From Corydoras sp. C115 (taxonomy: Eukaryota; Chordata; Actinopteri; Siluriformes; Callichthyidae), in assembly GCA_019802505.1 (NCBI GenBank), contig JAFMOC010000076.1, forward strand, positions 1,526,001 to 1,590,000: DNA of 64,000 bases, in the 5' to 3' direction. This document shows positions 12,972 through 23,683 of the stretch, piece by piece (the stretch's first letter is position 1; each line of letters opens with the position of its first letter). The notes under the pieces were generated by a model. The model had not been told where the DNA came from. It searched no databases and worked only from the letters and a program-made list of their open reading frames with translations. The translations under genes were made by a program, and so were the position numbers.

Positions 12972-13043
12972 CAGGCTGTAAATGAGATGCATCAAAAGAT
13001 CCTGAATGGAAAGCAGCTGTATGTGTCCCGAGCTCTGAAACAA
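9043..13043 (+). CDS. PABP-like protein with tandem RRM2-RRM3 modules (A and B)
   Basis: Predicted RNA-binding protein related to cytoplasmic poly(A)-binding proteins (PABPC). Exons are 9043-9219, 9306-9421, 11130-11260, 11451-11545, 11701-11907, 12025-12140, 12381-12511, 12706-12800 and 12975-13043. Together they give 379 open codons. Each module holds an RRM2-like domain (TIIVKNLHSS; YGFVEYESVEAA) and an RRM3-like domain (FTSIYVKNI; RSRGFGFVNFERPEDAQQAVNEM). Internal exon sizes are identical in both modules (116, 131 and 95 bases), which shows duplication of an exon block. The start ATG at 9043 lies at the RRM1-RRM2 boundary, so RRM1 and the C-terminal MLLE domain are absent. After 13043 the last exon either reads through for eight codons to TGA, or the 12800 donor is spliced to the terminal exon at 17721. 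Expression is unproven. It could be an expressed lineage-specific gene or a recent pseudogene, but the open frame favours the former. Confidence 0.72.
9566..10976 (-). mobile_element. Tc1-like DNA transposon, decayed transposase on - strand
   Basis: A 1,411-bp element lies in the second intron of PABP-like module A. Its terminal inverted repeats share GTGCAGAATTATTAGGCAA and it is flanked by TA (9564-9565 and 10977-10978). The - strand frame 10205-9849 encodes the end of a Tc1 transposase: MQDNAPSH holds a catalytic Asp, and SPDLTPIENLW holds the third acidic residue. Upstream parts are broken by stops and frameshifts, so the element looks non-autonomous now. The matching intron of module B (around 12280) is an empty site. 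Confidence 0.9.
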
Positions 13044-13203
13044 GTAAGTTCAAAATATAACACCTCTTGAAAACACAAGAATTACCAATGTAGGCCAGAC
13101 CTGACACTTTACATTGGGGTATGCACCCTGTTAGGTCAATGGGGAGCACTTTTTAAAAATAGTGTCAAATGAGGATGGTTTCTTTTTTGAGATTACTTTT
13201 TCC

Positions 13204-13592
13204 AATTTTCTGTGCGGCGGCACGGTGGCTTAGTGGTTAGCACGTTCGCCTCTCAGCGCTAGGGATTCCTGGTTCGAATCCCCATCTGGGTGGAGTTTCC
13301 ATGTTCTCCCCGTGTCTGCGTGGGTTTCCTCCGGGTTCTCCGGTTTCCTCCCATAGTCCAAAAACATGGATCAAGTTAATTGAGTTCTCCAAATTGCCCC
13401 ATATAGAGTGTGTTTGAGTGAGTAAGTGTGTGCCCAGCAATGGATTGGCGCCCTGTCCTGGGTGTATCTGCCCAACGCCCAAGACGTTCTCCCCTGGATG
13501 GGCATGGGGAACCCCACCGCGACCCTGATAGAGGATAAAGCGGGAGATAATGAATGAATGAATGAATGAATGAATGAATGAATTTTCTGTGC
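13204..13592 (+). mobile_element. Full-length tRNA-derived SINE with target-site duplications
   Basis: The SINE body is at 13216-13580, flanked by the 12-base direct repeat AATTTTCTGTGC (13204-13215 and 13581-13592). It has an intact A box and B box and a long (AATG)n tail. It lies just after the last exon of PABP-like module B. Confidence 0.92.
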
Positions 13593-14423
13593 CTCGATCA
13601 CCCTTGTCATGCCCACTAGTGTCTTGAACAGACTCTGTGAAGCTACTTTGCAATATCAGATTATATCAATTTGTAAAACATATGTCAGTACATTTTAAAA
13701 GGCATAAACTAAATCAAACACAATTACTACAAATATATCTATTTTTATTATTTCTTTTAATATCAGTGATGTAGATCCTTAGTTCCAAAAGTTGGTAAAG
13801 ATGAGGCAAAGACCTGTGACTGATGCGTGTTCCACTTTTACTCAGTTCACTCACAAAACAAAAAGGCAAAGGAACGCACTTCTCTTTTTGTTGAACTTTT
13901 ATTTTAACTTCAAACACAAAATGAAATAAAAATGCATCCCCTTCTAAACTTTTAATCCCATCACAAGTCACAGAAAGACCCCTAAAACCCGCTCAGAAAC
14001 CCTCTTGGCTCCATCCCAAATCATCTTTTGCCCAAACTGAAGTGCCCCCTGCGCATGTCAAAGGTGACTACTTTTCTTAAAGTGACAGCTAAACCACTTA
14101 ACATGTTAAATACGAACACAGTCTCTTAACTAAAGGTATTTACACAGTGAACTTTATACTATAGAGCATATTGGCACCTACATTACTGGCACCTAATTGT
14201 TCTCTAGGCCGAATGAGAACTATTACTTACTGAAAAAAAATTCCACAGGCTTACATTAATTTACGACAAGTAACTTTCTAGGTTAGATAAATGTAAGTAT
14301 TAATACACATTCAATTCTTTGCAATAGGAACCAAAAAAAAACAAACAAACAAAAAAATTATAAAATAGAGCCAGAGGTCACCAGTAAGTGGCTCATTGCT
14401 GGAGCTCAGTCCTAAGCACTGGC
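13593..14423. other. Gene-free stretch with LTR-like repeated segment
   Basis: No gene is supported here. A segment around 13950-14005 (ATCACAAGTCAC, AAAGACCC, CAGAAACC) recurs at about 15437-15490, and the two may be remnants of long terminal repeats flanking the BEL/Pao remnant between them. This pairing is inference. Confidence 0.4.
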
Positions 14424-14705
14424 TCATTTTGCTTTCAAAAGAAGACAGACCTTTGTAATAGGCCTTTCTCAGACGTTAGTCTTAGTCTTGATGTGCACCT
14501 GCCTCACTAATCCCTTCTTATCAGGAATCACCTAAATTACTTTCCCCATAATCCAAGAATTTCAATGTGCACAATCATCCACAAGAACATCTCCCTCCAT
14601 GAAGTTCCTTGTCACAGACAATCAGCTTTGCCATTCCTGGAGTTGAGGTAGGTATTCTTTAGTCCACCTCTTCCAAAACAGATTAGACATGTATTGGCCC
14701 TGCAT
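14424..14705 (-). pseudogene. BEL/Pao retrotransposon integrase C-terminus, dead
   Basis: The reverse-strand translation reads NLFWKRWTKEYLPQLQEW, then GDVLVDDCAH, SWIMGKVI, PDKKGLVRQVHIKTKT and ERPITKVCLLLKA. This is the typical end of a BEL/Pao polyprotein (integrase tail with the DUF5641-type region). At least four in-frame stop codons interrupt it. The rest of the polyprotein was not recognised, so this is a short dead remnant. Confidence 0.8.
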
Positions 14706-15051
14706 ACATCTATAATATATACTATTATACTATATATACTATTCTTGTCGAATAGTCCTGCTGGCAGCAATGCCTTGGTTTTCTTTAGTAAGCGATGATG
14801 ATCCCTCTATACATCTCTATTTGTTTATGTTTATCACTTTCAGGGAAATCAACCTTAAACTGGTGAAGTAACTAGTCTTCTAATCTGCAAAATGTTTTCA
14901 TATCACATTCAGAAGATGACTTTTTACACACAAGCGTTTACTTGTTCGGTTTACTTTTTTTTTTCTTATGTTAGTAAATCATTTTAAGATTTTTAACACA
15001 TTTAGCAAGTTTCCACGTCATTATATATAATTAAAATATAACTACATTATA

Positions 15052-15186
15052 GGGTGGCACGGTGGCTTAGTGGTTAGCACGTTCGCCTCTCAGCGCTAGG
15101 GATTCCCGGTTCGATTCCCAATCTGAGTTTCCATGTTCTCCCCGTGTCCGCGTGGGTTTCCTCTGGGTTCTCCGGTTTCATCCCAT
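15052..15186 (+). mobile_element. tRNA-derived SINE, 5' part only
   Basis: Head and first part of the body of the main SINE family (GGTGGCACGGTGGCTTAGTG to GGTTCTCCGGTTTC). It breaks off before the 3' half and has no (AATG)n tail. Confidence 0.8.
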
Positions 15187-15560
15187 TAGTTTAATCATGC
15201 GTTAATTCTGTATTAAAGGCACAATTCCTTATAAATGGTACTGTAGCATTTTAGCTCAACAGAGTCCACATTTGCATAATCACCCATAAGACTTTCCAAT
15301 TCCTTAGCTTGGTGCGTTGGTTGTCCAAAATTTGCTTTTTATCGCATGCCTTTTGTCATTATTGATTTCCTTTTAAAATTCAGGACCGACTTGTTCATTT
15401 TGCCATGTGTTTAATATGCAGTTATTTTCTAAACTCCTAATCCAATCACAAGTCACGGAAAGACCCGTGAAACATCGTCAGAAACCGTTTGCCCCACACC
15501 AGTACTACCTTCACACGTTCTGTTAAACAAAAGAGCATGGACATAAATATAATAAACAAT

Positions 15561-15954
15561 TAAATGGACAGCGGCGGCATGGTGGCTTAGTGGTTAGCAC
15601 GTTCGCCTCTCAGCACTAGGGATTCCCGGTTCGAATCCCCATCTGGGTGGAGTTTCCATGTTCTCCCCGTGTCCGCGTGGGTTTTCTCCGGGTTCTCCGG
15701 TTTCCTTCCACAGTCCAAAAACATGGATCAAGTCAATTGAGTTCTCCAAATTGCCCCATAGAATGTGTTTGTGTGCGTGTCTGTGTGTGTGAGTGTGTGC
15801 CCAGCGATAGATTGGCGCACTGTCCTGGGTGCATCTGGCCAGCGCACGAAATGTTCTCTCCTGGATGGGCATGGGGAACCCCCCCCCCCCCCCCCCGCCC
15901 CCCGCGACCCCAATACAGGATAAAGCGGAATGAATGAATGAATAAATGGACAGC
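15561..15954 (+). mobile_element. tRNA-derived SINE with target-site duplications and poly-C
   Basis: The SINE at 15573-15942 is flanked by TAAATGGACAGC (15561-15572 and 15943-15954). The 3' motif that normally reads AACCCCACCGCGACCC has expanded to a long C tract near 15879-15903. Confidence 0.9.
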
Positions 15955-16544
15955 TAGAACTCCAAACCAAGTAATAAGAGCTCCTGTAGATAAAATAGCA
16001 CTCCAAGTCATTACCCAATCATATTTAACTGTTACAAAAACAAAGCCACACATACAACTTACAGTTGAAAGAAAAGAAAGAAAGTAAGAATACCATGACA
16101 GGCAAAACAGCAAATGTTCATTCCTTCAACATATATGTGAACAAATTAACATCATACACAAGATTTTTAATTAAAAAAAATATATGCTAGAACATAATCA
16201 AGTCATACCTGTGTCTGGTATACACAAGCATACATACACATGTATTTTTGTGTTAATATTAATGGTAAGATATTAGGCATACAATGTTTGTTCATCATGT
16301 GTAAACCTTAGTGTTTGTGCTATATGAATATTATTTTACATTTATAGTATATTTGTTTTCCATATGTTTTACTGCAGGTAAAGACTGCAAAGAGAGCCAT
16401 CCAAAGGTCAAATGGGATGCTGCGGAATGACAGAGAAGTGTAAGTTGTTTCATCTATGGCAAATTCCATAGACTTAATTGTACTTAAAGTGATGGTGTAA
16501 ATATTAAAGTATCTGAAATCAAATTTAAAGATTTTTGAAGAAGG

Positions 16545-16740
16545 AGGGCATTGTAGCTCAGTGTTTAGGGTGTTGGTCTATCAACTTAAAGTTGTGGGTT
16601 CAAATCCCTGGTCCACTGAAGTTACCGATTTGGGTCCTTCAGCAGCAAGGCCCTTAACCCTCATTGCTCCAGGGATGCTGTGTCCAACCCTGTGATTGCT
16701 TTGTAAGTCGCTTTGGATAAAAGCATCTGCTAAAGCTGTT
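16545..16740 (+). mobile_element. Second tRNA-derived SINE family, near full length
   Basis: A tRNA-like head (TTGTAGCTCAGTGTTTAGGG, B box GGTTCAAATCCC), body, and 3' tail (AAGTCGCTTTGGATAAAAGC, then ATCTGCTAAA). This tail is widespread in fish SINEs. It lies in an intron of decayed module C. A stray tail fragment of the same family is at 17275-17325. Confidence 0.8.
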
Positions 16741-16800
16741 TATTCAGAGACAACTATTACTGCATGTTTACTGAGAAGAATAATGTGAATTTTACAGTTA

Positions 16801-17188
16801 TGAAGTCAACTCAGGGCGGCATGGTGGCTTAGTGGTTAGCACGTTTGCCTCTCAGCGCTAGGGATTCCCGGTTCAAATCCCCATCTGGGTGGAGTTTCCA
16901 TGTTCTCCCCCTGTCCGCGTGGGTTTCCTCCAGGTTCTCCGGTTTCCTCCCACAGTCCAAAACCTTGGATCAAGTCAATTGAGTTCTCCAAATTACCCCA
17001 TGTAGTGTGTGTGTGTCTGTGTGTGTGTTCCCAGGGATAGATTTGGGCCCTGTCCTGGGTGTATCTGCCCAGCGCCCGAAACATTCTCCCCTGGATGGAC
17101 ATGGGGAACCCCCCCCCCCCCCCACAACCCTAATATAGGATAAACCGAAAGATAATGAATGAATGAATGAATGAATGAAGTCAACTTA
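16801..17188 (+). mobile_element. tRNA-derived SINE with target-site duplications
   Basis: The SINE at 16815-17175 is flanked by TGAAGTCAACTCAG and TGAAGTCAACTTAG. It has an intact head and a C run at about 17109-17123. It lies inside PABP-like module C. Confidence 0.9.
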
Positions 17189-17557
17189 GTTAGATTTATT
17201 AGACTAGATGATTACACTGTAATTCTACAGTGTAGCTGAGTTCTTCCTTAACTACTGACTTGTGGTGTTGTCATTTGGAAGTCGTTTTGAATAAAAGCAT
17301 CTGCTAAATGACTAAATGTAAATGTAGATGAATTTATGAACTAGATAAAGAAAATAATAACAAAAAACTAACAAGTGTTCTTCAACTCAAGTGACACAGA
17401 GGCAGCAGCAAAACCCGATGAGTTCACCGACATTTTTATTAAAAACATCATGGAGGACTTGGATGAGCAAGATGTAACACAGGTTTTCTGCAAGTCCAGT
17501 AAGAATCTGTATTAGCACCACTGAAAATAACACAAAACAGTATCAAAGAACTATGAT

Positions 17558-17600
<43 letters not shown>

Positions 17601-18199
17601 GCTTCTAGGGTTGGATGTTTCAGGTAGAGTCCTAAATGCTAGATATGACATTAGATGAAGCTTTTGGTTTTTCTACACAACAGCATTATAACTTTTAATA
17701 TTCATTTTGTATGGGTTTAGGCTGTGAATGAGATGAATGGAACAATCCTGAATGGAATGCAGCTGTATGTGACCCGAGCTCTGACAAAAAAGGAGAATAA
17801 TAATCAGACTCAGACTCATCACAGTGAACAGCATGTACAAAAATGGAGGCAGCGCCACTACCTGCAGTGACTTTAAATCAACCTGGACAACCATCAGTGT
17901 TGCAAGTCTGAAAATTGTGTGTCGTAAAATCTTGTGTCATATTTAAACTGTGTGTAGTTGGAGGATGCTGAACCATGAGATGTTAGAAGCTACTTGGATT
18001 TCAAGGACCTTCTCTACTTCTTTCAAGAATCATTAAAACCATTTAGTTGCTCTATACTGACACTATTTTTTAAACTATTTTTAAATAATGATTATGTAAA
18101 AAAAGAAATCACAAGATTTGTAATTCTTTTTTTCCCCTCAGTTTTTACTGAAAAAACAATACAATAAACTTACAACCACAAAAACACTTTTTACATAAC

Positions 18200-18217
18200 A
18201 AACTACACACAGACACA

Positions 18218-18269
<52 letters not shown>

Positions 18270-18270
18270 T
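18200..18270. repeat. (TA)n microsatellite
   Basis: About 45 bases of TA dinucleotides, abutting the 5' side of the non-LTR retrotransposon. Confidence 0.9.
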
Positions 18271-20405
18271 CGTCCTTGGATCACCACTTTACCATGGTGG
18301 AGGAGTTTGCGTGCTTGAATGATCCTAGGAGCTATGTTGTCTGGGGCAGTGTGCCTGGGTGCCTGGCAGTATCTCCCAAGGCAAATTGGTCCTAGGTGAC
18401 GGGCCAGACAGAGAGTGGTCCAATAAAACCCCCTATGAAAATAAACATAAAGAATACGTGTACCCTGCCCGATTTAGGGTTATCGGGGCCCCACCCTGGA
18501 GCCAGGCCCGGGGATGGGGTTCGACAGCGAGCGTCTGGTGGTCGGGCACTTTCCCATGGTGCCCAGCCGGGCCCAACCCGAAGGAGCTACATGGGTTCCC
18601 CCTCAAATGGGCTCACCACCTCTGGGGGGGGTAGTAATAGGGGTTCGGTGCAGTGTGGATGGGCGTCGCGATCCTCGGTTGCTGAAATTGGCTTTCGGAA
18701 CTTGGAACGTCACTTCACTGGCAGGGAAGGAGCCTGAGCTTGTGCGGGAGGTCGAGAGATACCAGCTAGATATAGTCGTGCTCACCTCAACGCACAACTC
18801 GGGTTTTGGGTCCAATCTCCTTGAGAGGGGCTGGACTCTGTTCTTTTCTGGAGTTGCCCATGGTGAGAGGCGTCGGGCAGGTGTGGGCTTTCTCGTGGCC
18901 CCCTGGCTTGACGCGTGCATGTTGGGGTTTTTCCCGGTGGATGAGAGGGTAGCTTCCCTACGCCTTCAGGTGGGGGAACGGGTACTGACTGATCTGAACC
19001 CGAGTGGTGTTCAGTTGTTGGACTTCTGTGCAAATCACGGTTTGTCCATCATGAACATCATGTTCGAGCACAAGGATAAGTGCACATGGCGCCAGGATGC
19101 CCTAGGCCGCAGTTCAATGATTGACTTTGTAGTTGTGTCATTGGACTTGCAGCCATGTGTCTTGGACACTCGGGTGAAGAGAGGAGCTAAGCTGTCAACT
19201 GATCACCACCTGGTGGTGAGTTGGATCAGATGGCGGGGGAAGATGCTGGTCAGACCAGGCAGACCTAAACGCATAGTGAGGGTTTGCTGGGAACGTCTGG
19301 CAGAAGAACCCGTCAGACGGATGTTCAACTCTCACCTCCGTCAGAGCTTCAACCACATTCCGGGGGAGGTGGGGGACGTTGAATGGGCCTGAATGGGCCA
19401 TGTTCCGTTCCTCCGTTGTTGAGGCGGCGGACAGGAGCTGTGGTCGCAAGGAAGTCGGTGCCCGTCGTGGCGGTAACCCTCGAACAGTGGTGGTCACCCC
19501 GTGTAAGGGATGCCGTCAAGGTGAAGGAGTCCTATCAGGCATGGTTGGCTTGTGGGACTCCAGAAGCAGCTGACCGGTACCAACAGGCCAAGCGATTTGC
19601 GGCTTCGTGCGTCGCAGAGGCAAAAACCCGGGCCTGGGAGGATTTCGGTGAGACCTTGGAAAATGATTTTCGGTTGGCTCCTAGAAGATTCAGGCAAACT
19701 GTCAGGCGACTCAGGAGGGGAAAGCAGTGTGCCACCAACACAGTATATAGTGGAGGGGGTGGTGCACTGTTGACTTCGACTGGGGACGTCATTAGGCGGT
19801 GGAAGGAATACATCAAGGACCTTCTCAATCCCACCAATTTGCCCTCCGGAGAGGAGGCAGAGTTAGAGGACCAGGGAGGAGGCTTGTCCATCACTGTGGC
19901 TGAAGTTGCTAAGGTAGTCAGAGAGCTCCTTGGTGGCAGGGCTTCAGGGGTGGATGAGATCCGCCCAGAGTTCCTCAAAGCTCTGGATGTTGTGGGGCAT
20001 TCTTGGCTGACGCGCCTTTTCAACATTGCATGGTCATCGGGGCAGGGCCTCTGGACGGGGGTGGTGGTGCCTCTTTTTAAAAAGGGGGACCGGAGGGTGT
20101 GTTCCAATTACAGGGGAATTACTCTCCTCAGCCTCCCCGGCAAAGTCTATGCAGGGGTACTGGAGAAGAAAGTTCGACTGATAGTTGAACCTCGGATCCA
20201 GGAGGAGCAGTGTGGTTTTCGTCCTGGTCGTGGAACACTGGACCAGCTCTTTACTCTCTCCAGGATCCTCGAGGGTTCATGGGAGTTTGCCAACCGGTCT
20301 ACATGTGCTTTGTAGATCTGGAGAAGGCTTTAGACTGTGTCCCTCGGGGTATTCTGTGGGAGGTGCTTCGTGAGTATGGGGTACATGGCTACGCACTGAT
20401 TAAAT
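18271..20405 (+). mobile_element. Truncated non-LTR retrotransposon (endonuclease + reverse transcriptase)
   Basis: Two long + strand frames, about 18514-19392 and 19383-20315, then a third ending at 20407, encode parts of one polyprotein. First comes an APE-type endonuclease start (FGTWNVTSLAGKEPELVREV) and its end (STDHHLVVSW). Then comes a reverse transcriptase (LFKKGDRRVCSNYRGITLLS, IQEEQCGFRPGRGTLDQLFT, FVDLEKALDCVPRGILW). About 60 residues of the endonuclease between VGERVLT and DLNPSG are missing, including the GDFN motif, and frameshifts separate the parts. It stops right after RT motif A, so the FADD box and the 3' end are lost. The clade (I/Nimb or Rex type) is not resolved. GC content is far above its surroundings. 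It is dead as it stands. Confidence 0.88.
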
Positions 20406-20433
20406 AAAAATAATGTAAGATATAAATTAATAA

Positions 20434-20520
20434 GCCCAGCGCCTGAGGCGTTCTCCCCTGGATGGGCATGAGGAACCCCCCTGTGACCCTAATATAGGAC
20501 AAAGCGGAAGATAATGAATG
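20434..20520 (+). mobile_element. SINE 3' fragment
   Basis: GCCCAGCGCCTGAGGCGTTC through CCCTAATATAGG to the (AATG)n tail of the main SINE family. The LINE fragment ends about 30 bases upstream. Confidence 0.75.
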
Positions 20521-20924
20521 AATAAATTAATATGAAAATGAAGAACAAAAGATATATAATGAGGTAATACTACAGAGGCAGGACAATTCAAACTATAATA
20601 TAGCCTTGTATATCAGTATTCATTGAGACTTGAAAAATTAACCCTCTGTGAACCAACAATGCAACTATTGCCTAATAACCTGGTTAGTGCAGCGAACCAA
20701 AAGAGAACTTAATTCTGCACCGATGTAGCATTAAAAGTCACCCAGCCACAAAATCATTAGAGCCCAGAGCCGGAGAACCAACAAGAGTTTACCTACTGCC
20801 CATTAGCTTCCTCCACTGATCTAAAATCTTTTTTGACCATCCCTGTATGTAACGCGAAGACGTGCAGGATGAAACCGACAATACCGAACCCCGTTGATAC
20901 CACGAAGCTGGCCCCGGAAAAATC

Positions 20925-21170
20925 CATCCATTATCTTCTGCTTTATCCCCTATTAGGATCGCGGGGGCATTCCCCATGCCCACCCAGGGGAGAATGTCTC
21001 GGGCGCTGGGCAGATACACCCTGGACAGGGTGCCAATCTATTGCTGGGCAAACACTCACTTACACAGACACACACACAAACACACTCTATATGGGGTAAT
21101 TTAGAGAATTCATTTGACTTAAACCATGTTTTTAGACTGTGGGAGGAAACCGGAGAAACCAGAGGATAAT
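20925..21170 (-). mobile_element. SINE copy, reverse strand, 5' truncated
   Basis: Reverse copy of the main SINE family running from the ATTATCTTCTGCTTTATCC tail through the body to the segment GGTTTCTCCGGTTTCCTCCC. The tRNA-like head is absent. Confidence 0.8.
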
Positions 21171-21274
21171 AATCACTATTATAAGTGAAACCTGCACACC
21201 ACTGCTCGTGGACTATGGTGGGGTTTGGGTTTAGGCTAAAGGGTCCGATTAAACCAGTCCAAATGTGGTTCAAG

Positions 21275-21475
21275 TTGAAGTAATTAATTTATATAGCGCT
21301 TTTTACAATAGCATATGGTCACGAAGCAGCTTTACAGGCCTTTAAACCCCCAAAGAGCAAGCTGAAGTGACAGTGGCAAGAAAAAACTCCCTGTTGTGTT
21401 GTTATTTTACGGAAGAAACCTTGGGAGGACCAAAACTCAGTGGGGGGACTCATCCACCCTGAGCAGCCGGGCAGC
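21275..21475 (+). repeat. Dispersed fish repeat
   Basis: It contains TTATATAGCGCTTTTTACAA, AAGCAGCTTTACAG and GGCAAGAAAAAACTCCCTG, which I recognise as a repeat common in fish genomes. No coding or termini were seen, and the family assignment is open. Confidence 0.5.
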
Positions 21476-21479
21476 ATCA

Positions 21480-21740
21480 ACAGTGGTTAGCGCGTTTGCC
21501 TCGCAGCATTACGCATTTTCAGTTCGAATCCCAATCTGGGTGGCGTTTCCATCTTTTCACATGTCCGTGTGGGTTTCCTCCAGGTTTCCTCACACAACCA
21601 AAAAACATAGATCACGGTCAATTAAATTCTACAAATTGCTCTATATAAGAGTGTGATTGTGTGGTGCCCAGCGATAGATTGGCCTGGGTGTATCTGCCCA
21701 GCGCACGAAAATTTCTACCCTGGATGGGCATGAGGAAAAA
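21480..21740 (+). mobile_element. Old, diverged SINE copy
   Basis: Main-family head (CAGTGGTTAGCGCGTTTGCC) and B box region, with many substitutions and small gaps. It ends at GGATGGGCATGAGG. Confidence 0.7.
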
Positions 21741-22865
21741 AAAGAAATGGCTTATTAATAATTTCATCGTGATTGCGATAAAAAATGTTAATCCATGAAC
21801 ACTAGTTATTTTTGAGCGACATGATGGGGGAATGTTTTCTGTCAAAACACCTAAATGAAAAGCTGGTTTTATCTCAAATGGTGTTTTTTTTTTTTTTTTA
21901 CCACACAGTAAATTAAATGTGCCTAGAGGATCGCAGTTTTATAGGACATTTCTGAAGAGTAAAAATTGAAGAACCTTCAATTACACAGAACCATAACAAA
22001 TACATTTAAAAAAAATAACACATGTAACACAATAATTTATAAATAATGTGTTAATGTGAGTGAATATTTCAATAAACATGGAATATTAAAAGAAGCAGTG
22101 ATTTGTCCTTACATGGTGGGGATTTAAAGAATACAGGCATATTGAATATACATTTTATTACATAAAAAGGCATTCTTTGGAGTAAGTGGCATAAAAAATT
22201 ATAAATGTTGTTTCAACACACGTTATTGACTAACCCAAACTTAAAATGTTTAATTAAATAACAAAGAATAACAGTTTGGGCGACTTAATTTTCTTATTTG
22301 ACTGAAATCTTCATTGATTTATTCAGTCAATGAAAAAGTTCTGTTATCATGTTTTTTTTTTTTTTACTAGCCATTCAAATGTTGTTTAGTATAAAGAATA
22401 GTTTAGTATAGTGTAAATGCAATCTGATTGGGCCATATAAGGGGCATGACTGTGCAATACCCTGGTGAAAGAGCAAGCTGCAGGGACTGCTGCTTACTGG
22501 AATCCTGAGTAGGCAGCAGTGCTGGTTGAGGTGGACCGGTTGACAGACCAGTATAATGGGGAAGCATTGTAGTTATTGATAGTCTACACAGATACTTTGG
22601 ACTTGACACAATGCACACAGAAAGTGTCTTCAGTGGTCAACTGCGGTCTGTCTGCTCCAGTTCTAGATAATGTACTAGTTTTCTGTTGTAGTGCTTTTTT
22701 GCAAACCATTTCTTCCCAGGATTTTGATTGAAAAGCTTGGACTTACAGCATTTTTGGAAATGTTTCCATTTTTCCACTGGTGCCAATTTTGGTGAATTGG
22801 GAATTATAGTTTGGAATTGTGTTTAGGGAATTAAGATTTGTATTTGGGTTTGTTTTAGTGAAATG
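21741..22865. other. Gene-free stretch
   Basis: AT-rich sequence with homopolymer runs. I see no supported gene or recognised element. Confidence 0.5.
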
Positions 22866-23145
22866 ATTTTGGACAGTTTCATGCTCCCAACTTGTGGGAA
22901 CAGTTTAGAGATTCCTCTTTCAATGTGACTGTTCAACAGGGCACAAAGTTTGATCTTAAAGAACTTGACAGGTCTACAAAGAGTCTTGAATTCAATGAGA
23001 AAGAACACATTTAAGATAAATTATAGTGGAGACTGTGAACCAGGCCTTCTCATCCAACATTAATATCTGACCTCACAGATCCACTTCGGGATAAATGGTC
23101 AAAAAATCATACAAAGACACCCAGAAGAGTTGAAACATCATAATG
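22866..23145 (+). mobile_element. Tc1/mariner transposase remnant
   Basis: Degenerate + strand sequence recalls the end of a common fish Tc1-like transposase: TTTCATGCTCCCAACTTGTG, AACTTGACAGGTCTACAAAG and CCAGGCCTTCTCATCCAACA. Frames are broken throughout. No terminal repeats are visible on either side. Confidence 0.6.
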
Positions 23146-23683
23146 AAACCTAAATTGTAATTAATTAAAGCAATTAAAAAACTACTGAACATTAGTATTT
23201 AACTGTAAACACTTAATCAAGTGTCTGAATAAAAATGTTGTAGGCTTGAAAGACAAATGTTTTAAACTAATAAGATAGCTAGGACTTAAACAGACCGTCC
23301 TAGTAATATTCATACTTAATATTTTTAAGTCTTAAAGTAAATCAACTATCGGGAAATTAGCAAAAACTGAGAAAATGTGTGTTTGTGTCTGTGAGTGGCA
23401 AATTGATGTACAGCAGAAGTAATTATTTTCTGTTTCTTCACAGCTACCTATTGAAGTTGAAAAAAATGCCAGAAAATACTGTTTTTGAGAAAATATTTTA
23501 TTTCCTTACCACTAGTACAAGTTTAGGGACAGACTTATTTGAGTTCACCATAATATAACAGCACTGCATCATACAGTCCATCCAAGTAATATTCAACCCC
23601 CTGCAGATTTTGCAAACTTAAGAAGTTGCAAATAAGTTAGAGCCCAACATAAGTTGATCAGTTAAATTATATATATATATATA

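Larger units (their letters stand above)
16378..17870 (+). pseudogene. PABP-like module C, decayed, with surviving terminal exon
   Basis: Third copy of the RRM2-RRM3 exon block. The RRM2 second exon (16378-16439) has an in-frame deletion of 18 codons relative to module B. The next exon (about 17390-17498; PDEFTDIFIKNIMEDLDEQ) has lost its acceptor region. The third RRM3 exon is reduced to scraps near 17622-17655. The last exon, 17721-17870, is intact: it has an AG acceptor, encodes AVNEMNGTILNGMQLYVTRA, and continues through a polar tail to a TGA stop. It is in phase with the donor at 12800, so it may serve as the terminal exon of the upstream A-B gene in place of the exon at 12975. A polyadenylation-like AATAAA lies at 18163-18168. 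Confidence 0.68.

Noticed and set aside
18603..20107. - strand frames across the LINE
   Set aside because: Shadows of the + strand endonuclease and reverse transcriptase in GC-rich sequence.
22403..22618. 71-codon - strand frame
   Set aside because: No domain, splice context or repeat evidence; length is expected by chance.
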